Source of the DNA: Ginsengibacter hankyongi
Lineage (GTDB): Bacteria; Bacteroidota; Bacteroidia; Chitinophagales; Chitinophagaceae
Direction of reading: 5' to 3'
NCBI RefSeq assembly: GCF_008710285.1
Contig: NZ_VYQF01000001.1
Span: 124,001-188,000 of the forward strand
DNA length: 64,000 bases
Shown: one piece after another, positions 1 through 8,879 of the stretch
How positions within the stretch are numbered: position 1 is the stretch's first letter
How the letters are laid out: each line of letters starts with the position of its first letter
Program-made: the position numbers and the translations under genes
The notes under the pieces: generated by a model
Seen by the model: only the letters and a program-made list of their open reading frames with translations
The model's database searches: none
What the model was told of the DNA's origin: nothing

Positions 1-118
1 ATCTTGCGGCCGCAATTGACGCACAAACCCCCGCAATACCGCCGCCTACAACAACCAAGTCGGATTCAATTTCCTTTTTTTTCAGATCCCTAAACAATTT
101 TTCCGCATTAGTTATCAT
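1..118 (-). CDS. FAD-dependent oxidoreductase, N-terminus only
   Basis: The gene starts at an ATG at 118 and runs off the left edge, so only about 39 residues are visible. After a short charged leader comes VVVGGGIAGVCASIAAAR, a textbook dinucleotide-binding GxGxxG/A motif with a Rossmann strand in front. The family is most likely the FAD-dependent oxidoreductase group (PF12831-like) often found with Bacteroidota polysaccharide genes, but substrate and full length cannot be judged. It is divergent from the LacI-type regulator at 495, whose operator-like site lies in the shared 376-bp gap, so co-regulation is possible. Confidence 0.75.
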   Translation of the reverse strand, partial: MITNAEKLFRDLKKKEIESDLVVVGGGIAGVCASIAAAR

Positions 119-443
119 GTTTCGAATTATTGTAAATAAATAAAGTTTTTTAAGCCTCGAGCCGGTCAGCTACTCTCCAATATGCCTTCAGCATTTGCAG
201 GATAGCGATAAAATTGTCTAGATAACACTGAAAAAATAAACGAAAAATACCAGTCAGTATGCCGTGATAACAAAGAAAGTATAAAAGCCAAAAAAAGTAC
301 CGAGACATAGGGAGGCAATTTAAATTTTCACAAATAAAATATATGATAACAAAATATTTTACCATTGTTATAAATAAACCTGTTAAAAGTATCATCATTA
401 GCATAAATTTGAACTAACTAAAATATGCATTCCAAAATTTACC

Positions 444-475
444 TATCGAAATCATTTGCGAAATCGTTTTCGATA
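444..475. promoter_or_regulatory. Nested palindromic LacI-family operator candidate
   Basis: An outer inverted repeat, TATCGAAA at 444-451 and TTTCGATA at 468-475, encloses an inner dyad, CGAAATCGTTTTCG at 459-472, with arms CGAAA/TTTCG and a central CG step. A central CpG is typical of LacI/PurR/CcpA-family operators. It ends 20 bp before the start codon of the LacI-type gene, a position that fits autorepression; it may also act on the divergent FAD oxidoreductase. Nothing else is recognised in the 119-494 gap. Confidence 0.5.
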
Positions 476-494
476 GATACATAAATTAAATAGT

Positions 495-1673
495 ATGCCA
501 AGAGTTGTCTGCCCCAGGTGTGAAAAAGCTGAAACCGTTCAGAAGTCGGGTATCGTTCGCAAAAAGCAACGTTTCTATTGTAAGGATTGTAATTATCATT
601 TCACAATATATCATGAAAGCATAAAATCAAGAAAAAAACAAAAGCCTAATTCAGGAGGTCAAACATCCTTATTGGATATTGCGAAAGCGGTGGGGGTATC
701 TGTTTCAACCGTATCAAGGGCACTGAATAACCATCCTGATATCAGCGAAAAAACAAAAGTAGCAATAAAGAGCATTGCTAAAGAATTGGCATATGAACCG
801 AACGCGCTTGCACAAAGTCTAGTTACAAGATCAACGCATACATTGGGTGTCATCATTCCAAATTTACATACTACCTTTTTTGCCACGATGCTAAGCGGTA
901 TTCAGCACGTTTCATCACAGGCAGGATACCGGGTAGTGATTTGCCAGTCAGATGACTTACATCAAACTGAAGTCGCCAATGTTCAGGCATTGATGAACAA
1001 TATGATTGACGGATTATTATTCTGCCATTCGTTGGAAACTTCAACTTTTGATCATATAAAAATACAGTTGAGGCGAGGTATTCCAATTGTTCAATTTTAC
1101 AGGGTATCACTGGAAGTAGAAACGCCCTGCGTTTTCTGCGAGGATGAAAACGGGGCTATCCAGGTAACGGAACACCTGATTGAAATGGGCTGTAGGCGTA
1201 TTGGAATATTATTGGGGCCACCACATTTAATGATTTCTAAAAAACGATTAGAGGGGTACTACAAGGCCTTAAATAAATTCAAAATTCCCTTAGATCCAAA
1301 ACTTGTAGCCAATGTTGATTTCAGCACCAAATCGGTACACTCTTCCGTAGATAATTGGTTGCATTTAGATGTTCCCGTTGATGCTGTTTTTTCCATTTCT
1401 GACAAAAGTGCCGTACAAACCATACAGTACTTAAAAAAACTCCACATCAAGGTTCCAGATACTGTTTGTGTAGCAGGATTTGGTAATGAGTATACTGGCG
1501 AAATCATTGAACCTCAGTTAACAACTTTTGATGTGCGTACGGGATTAATAGGTGAAAAAACCGCAAAGCTTTTATTGAACAGGATCATTGATCAAAATAG
1601 CACTTCAGAAAATGTTACAGTAAAAGGACACCTGATCGTAAGAGATTCTTCAAAGAGAGTGCAGCATTTATAG
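495..1673 (+). CDS. LacI-family transcriptional regulator with N-terminal zinc ribbon
   Basis: A 392-residue protein with three parts. Residues 1-40 carry two cysteine pairs, CPRC (C6, C9) and CKDC (C29, C32), spaced like the zinc ribbon of IS1-type InsA/transposase proteins. A basic linker (about 42-55) follows. Residues 57-110 are a LacI helix-turn-helix (DIAKAVGVSVSTVSRAL) with the hinge helix (EPNALAQSL). Residues 116-390 are a periplasmic-binding-protein-like ligand domain. Classical LacI regulators begin at the helix-turn-helix, so the first 55 residues are extra. The ATG at 495 is the first in frame, and no ATG precedes the HTH, so the ribbon is part of the translated protein unless a non-ATG start is used. 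Ligand unknown; sugar-acid or fucoside metabolism is a guess from the neighbours. Confidence 0.85.
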   Translation: MPRVVCPRCEKAETVQKSGIVRKKQRFYCKDCNYHFTIYHESIKSRKKQKPNSGGQTSLLDIAKAVGVSVSTVSRALNNHPDISEKTKVAIKSIAKELAYEPNALAQSLVTRSTHTLGVIIPNLHTTFFATMLSGIQHVSSQAGYRVVICQSDDLHQTEVANVQALMNNMIDGLLFCHSLETSTFDHIKIQLRRGIPIVQFYRVSLEVETPCVFCEDENGAIQVTEHLIEMGCRRIGILLGPPHLMISKKRLEGYYKALNKFKIPLDPKLVANVDFSTKSVHSSVDNWLHLDVPVDAVFSISDKSAVQTIQYLKKLHIKVPDTVCVAGFGNEYTGEIIEPQLTTFDVRTGLIGEKTAKLLLNRIIDQNSTSENVTVKGHLIVRDSSKRVQHL

Positions 1674-1929
1674 AACAATCTAATCTAATAATTAGATACA
1701 ATGAATCATTAAGTCAATTAATCTGTCTTTTGGAGGTATGCTATTTCTTCTTATTTCAGCATATAGACTCTACGCTCACGGAGGTATGGGGCAAAGCCAC
1801 ATCAGGCAACAATAGCCCCGTTGTTAATGTTTGGATGCCTTGACTTCCGATTAACATTTGTTATTGTTGCTGTTCTTAAGTAATATAGAAAAAACACAAA
1901 GAACTGCAACAAATGAGCTTGGACATTTA

Positions 1930-4073
1930 TCACCTACTGATAAACTGACGTTCCTGCAATTGAGCATTAAATTGATACGCCTTTCCACCTAAAAGCTCAA
2001 TAGTTTTAGTCGTTCGACCGTATCGGATTCGGTAGGAGCCACTTTTTGCTGCCTTTAAAATGGCCTTTTGCAATTGCCCATCTTTCCAAAATAAACTCAC
2101 TTCCACGTTGCCTCTGGCCTTTAAGCCCTTTATTAAACCCTGTCTCCACGCATCAGGTAAAGCAGGCAGTAAATCAATTTCACCGGTGTGACTCTGCAAT
2201 AGCATCTCGCTTAAACCTGCCGTATAACCAAAGTTGGCATCAATTTGAAAGGGAGGATACGTGTCTAATAGGTTATAAGAAATACTATGTCGAAAAAGGC
2301 TTTGCACCATCTGATAAGCCCTGTTTCCCTGCTGCAGCCGGGCATACAAGTTAATCTTCCATGCACTGCTCCAACCAACACTGCTATCTCCGCGGGAATT
2401 TAAAGAAATCAGTGCAGCTTTGGCTAAAGAGGGACGGTGATGATCTGTAGAATCGTCCCAATCTTCCATCCATTCCTGCAACTGTCCCCACTGCCTATTT
2501 GTGGGCCAAGTAGTTTAGCTCGCATGACCTCTACTTTTTTGCGATACGACTGCTCGACATTTAACACTGAGGCAGCATCAAGATAATTTGTGAACAAATC
2601 ATAAACAATCTGCTGATCATAAGAGACTCCGGGATATGGACTTTTATCACTTTCGTTTTTATGAGGACCATGTTCGGGAGACCAACCGTCAGGTGTAACT
2701 AGCTTGCCATCTGTACGTTCTACCAAATGACCTTCCCAGTATTCCACCAATTGCTTGAGCATGGGGTAAGCTCTCTTCCGCAGAAAATTCGTATCATTCG
2801 TAAAAGCATAATGCTCCCAGAAATGCTGCGACATCCATGCATTGCCAGGCCGATGCAAGCGCCATTTACTAGGTCCTCCCATAATATTATTAGTGCTATA
2901 AGCTATCCAGCCTTTCGTCGTTTTCAAAACAGAATCACCAGAATTTTTACTTACAGCAGCCAGGTTTTCTACCCAATCAAATAGTGGAAAATGGCACTCA
3001 GCCAAGTTGGTCACTTCAGCAGGCCAGTAATTCATTTGAACATTGATATTGGTAGTGTATTGCGAGTACCAGGCTGGCTTATATTCATCATTCCAGATCC
3101 CCTGTAAATTGGCAGGCAGACCGCCTTTTCGGGAAGAACTGATCAACAAATATCTGCCATATTGAAACAACAGGGTTTCCAATGCATGATCCCTTTGACC
3201 TTTGTTATAAGCTTCTATTCTTTTGTTGGTGGGTATACCCGGTGTTTCACCAAGATAAAACACAACACGACTAAACAACCTTTCAAAGTCATTTACATGA
3301 TCCTTTTTTAATTCTTGATAAGATTGGCGAGACACACGACTAATTCTTTTTACTAACTCATCATGGGGATCTGCACCCAGCCAATTTTCTCCCGAATAAG
3401 GACGGAACGACGTTCCAGCTACAAGTGTCAATGTCAATTTATCAGCATTTTTAACAATGATGGAGCTATCAGTTCGTATTAACCTACCACCTGTACTATT
3501 TACCTGCAGTATCGCCTCGTACTTCATTTGATTTCCTAGTAAACCCTTGAATGAAATCCGATTTTTCTGAACCACAGAAAAAGATTGATGTGCATCTTTC
3601 ATGACGATGTTGGCAGTAATAGAGTGAGGCTTTTCAGAAGAGATCTGCATCACCATTGCTTTCGCAGGATGACTGATAAAATATTCGTGTTTAAAATGAA
3701 TGCCGTCCGCAACATATTCGGTGTGATGAAGCGCCTGGTCCAGCAATAGCATTCTCTTATAATTTCCAACAGTATGATGTTTCCAGTGGATAAAGATATT
3801 TCCGAAAGGTTGATAGCTTCCTACAACTTTAGTAGTGCCGGTTACTAGAGAGCTTTCATTGAATTGGATCCTTTCTGTTGCTGTACCTCCAAAAACCGTT
3901 GCACCCAATGAACCATTACCCAATGGTAATGCCTGAAGCCAGTTTGCAGCCGGCGTATCGTACCATAACGTTTGATTCTGAATACCGCGTTCTTTACCAT
4001 TTGTTTGAGCAGCAACTGATAAACACATTATTACACTACAAACAAATAATTTTAAAGCTTTGTCTATCAACAT
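1930..4073 (-). pseudogene. GH95 alpha-L-fucosidase-like glycoside hydrolase, frameshifted and internally deleted
   Basis: Two overlapping frames together encode one GH95 protein. The first (4073 to about 2490) starts with a signal peptide (LFVCSVIMCLSVAAQ) and holds the GH95 N-terminal domain and the core segments GLPANLQGIWN and MNYWPAEVTNLAECHFPLFDW. The second continues with GQLQEWMEDWDD and ends with DANFGYTAGLSEMLLQSH. The frame breaks at about 2485-2495, where the expected IGRWGQLQEW needs one more base. In addition DDSTDHHR runs straight into PSLAKAAL: the normally invariant segment of roughly 20 residues beginning HVSHL and ending near the PG motif is missing in frame. One base could be a sequencing error; the second lesion is not easily explained that way, so the gene is probably dead. 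The family hydrolyses terminal alpha-1,2-L-fucosides or galactosides in the periplasm. Confidence 0.8.
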
Positions 4074-4124
4074 AATTTTTATTCTTAAGAATATATTAAT
4101 TACCCTTGTGGCATTGGCAATTTT

Positions 4125-4215
4125 TTAAACTCTCCATTTTTTAAACCAATCGTCAAACTTCAACAACTTCAACGTCGTGTATTTTTAAAAATGGTAAAAC
4201 TTTATCGTTGGTCAT
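4125..4215 (-). pseudogene. Possible decayed C-terminal fragment of an unknown gene
   Basis: On the minus strand an ATG at 4215 opens MTNDKVLPFLKIHDVEVVEV and stops after 20 residues, but a one-base shift continues DDWFKKWRV and a stop at 4125. The protein-like composition across the break suggests the tail of a decayed gene, possibly a PIN-type toxin. It is too short to assign. The rest of the gap up to 4360 shows nothing. Confidence 0.2.
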
Positions 4216-4360
4216 AATAATCTTTCATCATTCTTTTAGTTAAATAATATCTTTTTATTTACGTCTTTTTAAATGTACATATACCGCAAATACGAATAAA
4301 GGCAAGTTATTGGGACCGTATACGAAAACAATGTTGAGTGGGTTGTACAAATAAGCCTAT

Positions 4361-4528
4361 TTAGTAACAGGTACTCTTTTTTGACTTCGGCATCGAAGTA
4401 CTGAAAAATAATGACGCTACCACCAATACAATAGCTGCAATAGCGATATATAAAGATTTCACCGTGCCGGGTAAAAAAACCAGCGAGGTTACTAAAATAA
4501 CAAGTGAATTGTAGTTTCGATTTTTCAT
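4361..4528 (-). CDS. Small two-helix membrane protein, unknown
   Basis: The frame allows a longer start at 4591, but the ATG at 4528 gives a cleaner 55-residue protein: a short polar N-terminus (MKNRNYNS), a hydrophobic stretch (LVILVTSLVFLPG), a second long hydrophobic helix (IAIAAIVLVVASLFF) and a charged tail (KSKKSTCY). That is the profile of a small inner-membrane protein. No family is recognised and no operon partner is near. It could be a chance frame in decayed DNA. Confidence 0.3.
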   Translation of the reverse strand: MKNRNYNSLVILVTSLVFLPGTVKSLYIAIAAIVLVVASLFFSTSMPKSKKSTCY

Positions 4529-4702
4529 TTCAAAAATTCCTGGTAAATCGTCTGTACGTGATGATCTTTTATAAAAATATTTTTCCACCACCGGCGCTAC
4601 CCGGTTATTTTCATTGGCTGATTACCAAATAACAAATAAAGAATGAAACCGGCTTGCTTTCTTATCTAAAATTGTCTTTCCATTCAATTATATTAACATT
4701 CT

Positions 4703-5063
4703 CTATTTTGCCGCTTTTACCATAAACCTTTTTATCGAAGGAACAAAACCTGCTTTTTTACCAAAAATTGAATCATCCAGACCTTCAACAAAAAAATCCG
4801 GCTGCAAACAGCCGGATTAAAAGATGGCATATACTGAATGTGTCCAAAATCATGGAGTCTTTAATACACTTATGGTAGGTAGCCAGTCCGCTTATTTTGG
4901 CCATTTCCATCACGGAAGCCCTCGTAATATTTATGGGATTACAAAAACCGGTTTAAGTTAAAAAACTGGAAAAGCGCCATGTAAAAACTGATATGAGTGA
5001 GGCCGATCTGCCGTCATCATTGATCGCCTCGTAAAACCCGGTTAACGCACTCACTTGTTCCAT
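4703..5063 (-). pseudogene. Relic of a Bacteroidota mobile-element regulatory protein
   Basis: An ATG at 5063, preceded by a GGAGGGG-like ribosome site, opens MEQVSALTGFYEAINDDGR. After frame changes the minus strand continues as SFYMALFQFFNLNRF, then NPINITRASVMEMAKISGLA and TYHKCIKD, then HDFGHIQYMPSFNPA. These blocks in this order match a small protein that commonly accompanies the HTH/excisionase-like gene in Bacteroidota integrative elements, as recalled from family knowledge. At least three frameshifts separate them, so it is a pseudogene. Beyond the hairpin at 4795-4818 a further frame (DDSIFGKKAGFVPSIKRF, stop at 4703) looks like the tail of yet another unidentified coding sequence. 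Confidence 0.55.
4789..4818 (-). terminator. Rho-independent terminator
   Basis: A perfect 10-bp stem, AATCCGGCTG (4795-4804) with CAGCCGGATT (4809-4818) and a 4-base loop, is followed on the minus strand by a run of T. It would end minus-strand transcripts from the HTH gene at 5096-5362 and the relic behind it. Confidence 0.7.
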
Positions 5064-5095
5064 TCCCCTCCTTTTTAAAACAGAAATCTCACACA

Positions 5096-5362
5096 TCACA
5101 CGCTATTGCTCTTCAGCAACTTTTCTATATCCTCGTACCAGTAATAATATATTCCGCCGATCTTGCTGTGGCGGAGTTCACGGGACAACCCAAGCCTCCG
5201 GATCGTGTTGGACGAAATATCCAACAGTTTTCTTACCTCTGAATTTTTAAGCCAGGGTTTAACCGGTTGTGCTACTGGTGATTTCAGCAATTGCTTTATA
5301 TCGTTTAACAACTGGACTTTGAATTGCTGCAGGTCCTCTTTTTTAACTACCTCGATAGCCAT
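5096..5362 (-). CDS. Helix-turn-helix (excisionase/MerR-like) mobile-element protein
   Basis: An 88-residue protein with a helical N-terminus (VVKKEDLQQFKVQLLNDIKQLL) and a winged HTH_17-type domain (SEVRKLLDISSNTIRRLG, then HSKIGGIYYYWYEDIEKLL). This arrangement is typical of small DNA-binding proteins carried by Bacteroidota conjugative or integrative elements, where they act in excision control or transcription. It sits directly upstream of the mobile-element relic at 4703-5063 on the same strand, supporting an element origin. The frame is intact, but with its partner and integrase missing it is probably an orphan. Confidence 0.7.
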   Translation of the reverse strand: MAIEVVKKEDLQQFKVQLLNDIKQLLKSPVAQPVKPWLKNSEVRKLLDISSNTIRRLGLSRELRHSKIGGIYYYWYEDIEKLLKSNSV

Positions 5363-5527
5363 TTCACGTTGTTTTATTGATGGAGTAATAGTTGCTACCT
5401 TCTTGCCCAGGCGCTCTTAATATAATTCGCTTTTTATTTCAAACTGACATCCCCTTCCTGGTCGTCTTTTTTTTTGAATTGTTTAAATCCCCTGCTTTCT
5501 GTGAAGGCCCCTTTTTAATGTCTTCCT

Positions 5528-6688
5528 TCACGTCTTTTTCTCCCTTTTGCCGATCAGGCCACCTAATACCAATAAATTTCCTATCTCCCTGCTTGTTCTA
5601 ATAAGGTTGTTTTCAGTAAATGCTAACGCAGTTGGCATCTTCAAAGGTTGATGCCCGATTGGTATTAACACGTCAAAGTATTTCCGCAAATTAGTATCTG
5701 GTATTAAAGGTACTTTCCCTGCCATACCAATGACAGGTAGCCTTTTAAGCTTCGCGCGGGAAGCCACACCAAATGGACCTTTTCCTTTCATTGTTTGATC
5801 GTCTATGCTGCCTTCTCCGGTAATAACCAAATCACATTTTTCCAATGCCAGATCAAAATCAGTAAGCTGAAGAAAATAGTCAATCCCGTTTACCATTTTT
5901 GCATTCAATAAACCGTACAACCCTGCAGCAGCGCCACCGGCAGTACCTCCATACTTTAATTCTGATATGTCCTTGCCTGTATTTTGCAGTACCACTTCTG
6001 ATAGCCTCGAAAGAGCCGCATCTAATTCCTGTACAGACGAATAGGAAGCACCCTTTTGAGGGCCAAATACAGATGCAGATCCATGCTTACCTAATAAATG
6101 GTTGTCAACATCACAGAGTACAATCACTTCGCACTCCTCAACTCTTTTGTCAATTTCCGATAAATCAATGGCCGCAAGTTTTGAGAGGTACCCTGGTGAG
6201 GAAGGCAAATCTCTGCCATCTGCATTTAAAAAACGAACACCTAGCGCTTTGAGTATTCCGATACCACCGTCCACTGTGGCAGAGCCTCCCATTCCTACTA
6301 TGATCTTTTTCACTCCTTTATCCAGGGCATTTTTAATGAGTTCCCCGGTACCAAATGAAGTTGCCTCCAATGGATTCAATTCATCAGGCTGTAGTAACCG
6401 CAGACCCGATGCTGTGGCCATTTCTATCACAGCAGTTTTGCCTGCTTCTATTAAACCAAATGAGGCGTGTATTTTTCTTCCCAAAGGATCGTGAACCACT
6501 GCATTTACCGGGATCCCCTTGCATTTCTCCATTATTAAAAATCCCGTTCCATCTCCTCCATCTCCTATAGGAAAACATTCGCAGGTACAATCTAGTTTAC
6601 TCTGCACCAATCCTTCCTTTATTGCTCTCGCCGCTTCACTTGCATTTAGGCTATGTTTAAAAGCATTTGGAGAAATGAGAATATTCAT
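5528..6688 (-). CDS. Glycerate 2-kinase (GlxK/GarK type)
   Basis: A 386-residue cytoplasmic enzyme of the glycerate kinase family (usual length about 375-385) that phosphorylates D-glycerate with ATP to 2-phosphoglycerate, feeding lower glycolysis. Visible blocks: N-terminal SPNAFKHSLNASEAA, GDGGDGT, the glycine-rich GMGGSATVDGGIG with the following GDGR-like AD-GRDLP, GGTAGGAAAGL, and ITGEGSIDDQTMKGKGP near the C-terminus. The start at 6688 places MNILISPNAFK correctly. It lies 42 bp downstream of the LctP-type permease on the same strand, so the pair most likely imports and phosphorylates glycerate. The C-terminal KREKKT tail is a little longer than usual. Confidence 0.92.
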   Translation of the reverse strand: MNILISPNAFKHSLNASEAARAIKEGLVQSKLDCTCECFPIGDGGDGTGFLIMEKCKGIPVNAVVHDPLGRKIHASFGLIEAGKTAVIEMATASGLRLLQPDELNPLEATSFGTGELIKNALDKGVKKIIVGMGGSATVDGGIGILKALGVRFLNADGRDLPSSPGYLSKLAAIDLSEIDKRVEECEVIVLCDVDNHLLGKHGSASVFGPQKGASYSSVQELDAALSRLSEVVLQNTGKDISELKYGGTAGGAAAGLYGLLNAKMVNGIDYFLQLTDFDLALEKCDLVITGEGSIDDQTMKGKGPFGVASRAKLKRLPVIGMAGKVPLIPDTNLRKYFDVLIPIGHQPLKMPTALAFTENNLIRTSREIGNLLVLGGLIGKREKKT

Positions 6689-6730
6689 AATGGATCTTTT
6701 ATAAAATAGCGTTAATTGAAATGATGATGG

Positions 6731-8509
6731 TTAATCATATTGCGCTTTTCTTACGGGCTTTTTATTCACCCTATTCTTGATTAATTTGATAGTAATCATG
6801 AAAATAATCAAAATAATTGCCAGTACAAGGAGGTACCTTGAACCTAATGATAGATCATAATTAATATAAGAGATTTCAGCGGTTAGCAGGTGATAACCTG
6901 GCACCATCCAACTAAACAGATAAGCCTGCAATAAAACAATAAAGCAGATGAAAATCAGCATAATAAAACTGTGCTTCAGTGTAAATCTGAAAAGCTCAGA
7001 TTCTTTGCCAACAAGATTTCCTGCGGCCGCGGCAACCGCAATAGACGGAGGAGAAATCATTTTACCGATAACACCGCCGGAAACATTTGCAGCAACTGTT
7101 ACTACCGGATCTACCCCTATTGACGTAGCAGTAACGGCCTGGAGTTTGCTAAATAATGCATTGGAAGACGTGTCGGAGCCTGTTATGAATACTCCCAACC
7201 AACCAAGTACCGGGGCAAAGAAAGGAAACAGAGAGCCTGTATTTGCCAATACAGCAGCTAAAGTTAAGATAATGCCTGAATCATTGACCAGGTACGCGAA
7301 TCCCAAAACAGATGTTACCGTAATCACAGGAAATTTAAGTTGTTTAAGTGTTAGCATAAATATTTTTACACCATCACTGAAGTTTAGTCCTATTAAAGGG
7401 ATTGCGATAATTGCCGATATTAAAATAGCCGTCCCGGCTGCTGATAAATAATTAAATTTAAAAACATGCGATATCAATTTACCATCCGCACTTAGAATGA
7501 CGTTGTGAATTCCCCAAAATTTGAACTCTATTTGTCCGAAAGAATTGAGAACTTCTTTTACCGGTTGCAGCCCCCAGGCTACAATCATTATTGTCAACAA
7601 AATAAATGGCGACCATGCTCTGATAATCTGGCCGGTTGAATACTTTTTTTTCCCCGTAATTGACGTAGAAACCTCATTGGGAAATCTCCAGATATTTTTC
7701 GGTTTCCAGAATTTTAAAAAAGCTATAAGGCTTATTATTGAACCAATACCGGCAAGGATATCAGGAAGAGAGGGGCCTAAAAAATTAGAACACGCCCATT
7801 GAATTACAGCAAAAGAAATTCCTGATACTAATATAGCGGGCAATACTTCTTTTGTTTTTTTTAATCCACACATTAATACTACCAAATAAAAGGGAAGCAT
7901 TACAGATAATATTGGAAGCGTTCTGCCGACCATTTGTGAAATTGCCATCTCAGGAATTGAGGATACCTGCGATGCAACCGTTATCGGTATACCAATAGAA
8001 CCAAATGCAACCGGTGCTGTATTGGCAATGAGACAAATTCCGGCAGCATAAAGGGGATCAAAGCCAAGTCCAACAAGCATTGCGGCAGTTATGGCCACAG
8101 GTGCTCCAAAACCGGCGGTACCTTCCAGAAAAGCGCCAAATGAAAAAGCAATTAACAGCGCTTGTAGTCTTCTGTCGGAAGTGACCGATGCCATAAAATG
8201 CTTTATAATTTCAAATTGGCCGCTTTCCACAGTAATATTGAATAAAAAAAGTGCGGTAATAACAATCCAGCAAATCGGGAACAAGCCATACAATGCCCCG
8301 TTTACAGCAGAAAGCAGTGCTAATTTAACCGGCATGCCATAGATAATGATTGCTATAAATAGGGCAATTCCAGTGGCTATTAAACTGGCCTTAGACCCCC
8401 TCATTCTCTTTATTATTAATGCCCAGAAGATAAAAAGTATGGGAATTACAGCCACGAATGCAGATAAAGTAATGTTATTAAACGGATTAATAACTTGTGA
8501 CCAGTTCAT
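6731..8509 (-). CDS. LctP-family permease (lactate/glycolate/glycerate transport)
   Basis: A 592-residue integral membrane protein with about 13-14 hydrophobic segments and the LctP family core FEGTAGFGAPVAITAAMLVGLGFDP-type region (here FLEGTAGFGAPVA), plus the C-terminal TGSDTSSNALF and SGGVIGKMISPPSIAVA blocks. The family imports L-lactate or glycolate with protons. First gene of a two-gene operon with the glycerate kinase downstream, which argues that the physiological substrate here is glycerate or a close 2-hydroxy acid rather than lactate; that is inference from context. The promoter lies in the short gap after the xylulokinase relic. Confidence 0.88.
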   Translation of the reverse strand: MNWSQVINPFNNITLSAFVAVIPILFIFWALIIKRMRGSKASLIATGIALFIAIIIYGMPVKLALLSAVNGALYGLFPICWIVITALFLFNITVESGQFEIIKHFMASVTSDRRLQALLIAFSFGAFLEGTAGFGAPVAITAAMLVGLGFDPLYAAGICLIANTAPVAFGSIGIPITVASQVSSIPEMAISQMVGRTLPILSVMLPFYLVVLMCGLKKTKEVLPAILVSGISFAVIQWACSNFLGPSLPDILAGIGSIISLIAFLKFWKPKNIWRFPNEVSTSITGKKKYSTGQIIRAWSPFILLTIMIVAWGLQPVKEVLNSFGQIEFKFWGIHNVILSADGKLISHVFKFNYLSAAGTAILISAIIAIPLIGLNFSDGVKIFMLTLKQLKFPVITVTSVLGFAYLVNDSGIILTLAAVLANTGSLFPFFAPVLGWLGVFITGSDTSSNALFSKLQAVTATSIGVDPVVTVAANVSGGVIGKMISPPSIAVAAAAGNLVGKESELFRFTLKHSFIMLIFICFIVLLQAYLFSWMVPGYHLLTAEISYINYDLSLGSRYLLVLAIILIIFMITIKLIKNRVNKKPVRKAQYD

Positions 8510-8581
8510 AAATTTACTTTTTTACCGTATTTACAGAAGAGTTAAAGTTGCTTAAAAGGTATTACAAAAATATTTTAATCG

Positions 8582-8878
8582 TTACGGATAATTTCCCAAC
8601 AACTGCTTCCATTCTTTGTAAAGCTCGTCATAAATAGAACTATTGGTTGGTTCAAATTTTCTTATTGGTCTAAAATTAGAGTATGCTTCACTATGTGATT
8701 TGAAAATCCTGCACCCACACCCGCGCCCAGTGCGGCTCCCAAACTTCCATCATTTTCATACAACTCAACAGCAACACCTGTTTCATTTGCAAATGATTTG
8801 ATAAAGACATGCTCAAAAAATAAATTGGCTTTTTCTATACGAATAATGGTCGGGTGCAAATTATTCTCCCGCATTATT
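8582..8878 (-). pseudogene. Xylulokinase C-terminal fragment
   Basis: Only the last hundred or so residues of an FGGY kinase remain: MRENNLHPTIIRIEKANLFF, then GVAVELYENDGSLGAALGAG, the conserved FGGY C-terminal motif in which a GAA loop closes the ATP site. A one-base shift near 8695-8705 moves the frame, and the proper tail (EAYSNFRPIRKFEPTNSS, ending LLGNYP) finishes at the stop at 8582. The upstream five-sixths of the gene are absent: the fragment abuts the truncated integrase at about 8878. It would have phosphorylated D-xylulose; it cannot be functional. Confidence 0.75.
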
Positions 8879-8879
8879 C

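Noticed and set aside
150-404. An 84-residue hydrophobic minus-strand frame between the FAD gene and the LacI gene
   Set aside because: Very rich in F, L, Y and I from AT-rich DNA, no family pattern and no clear start; treated as noncoding.
654-672. An internal AGGAGG suggesting a shorter LacI protein without the zinc ribbon
   Set aside because: No ATG or GTG follows at a suitable distance, and Bacteroidota rely little on such sites; the full-length start is preferred.
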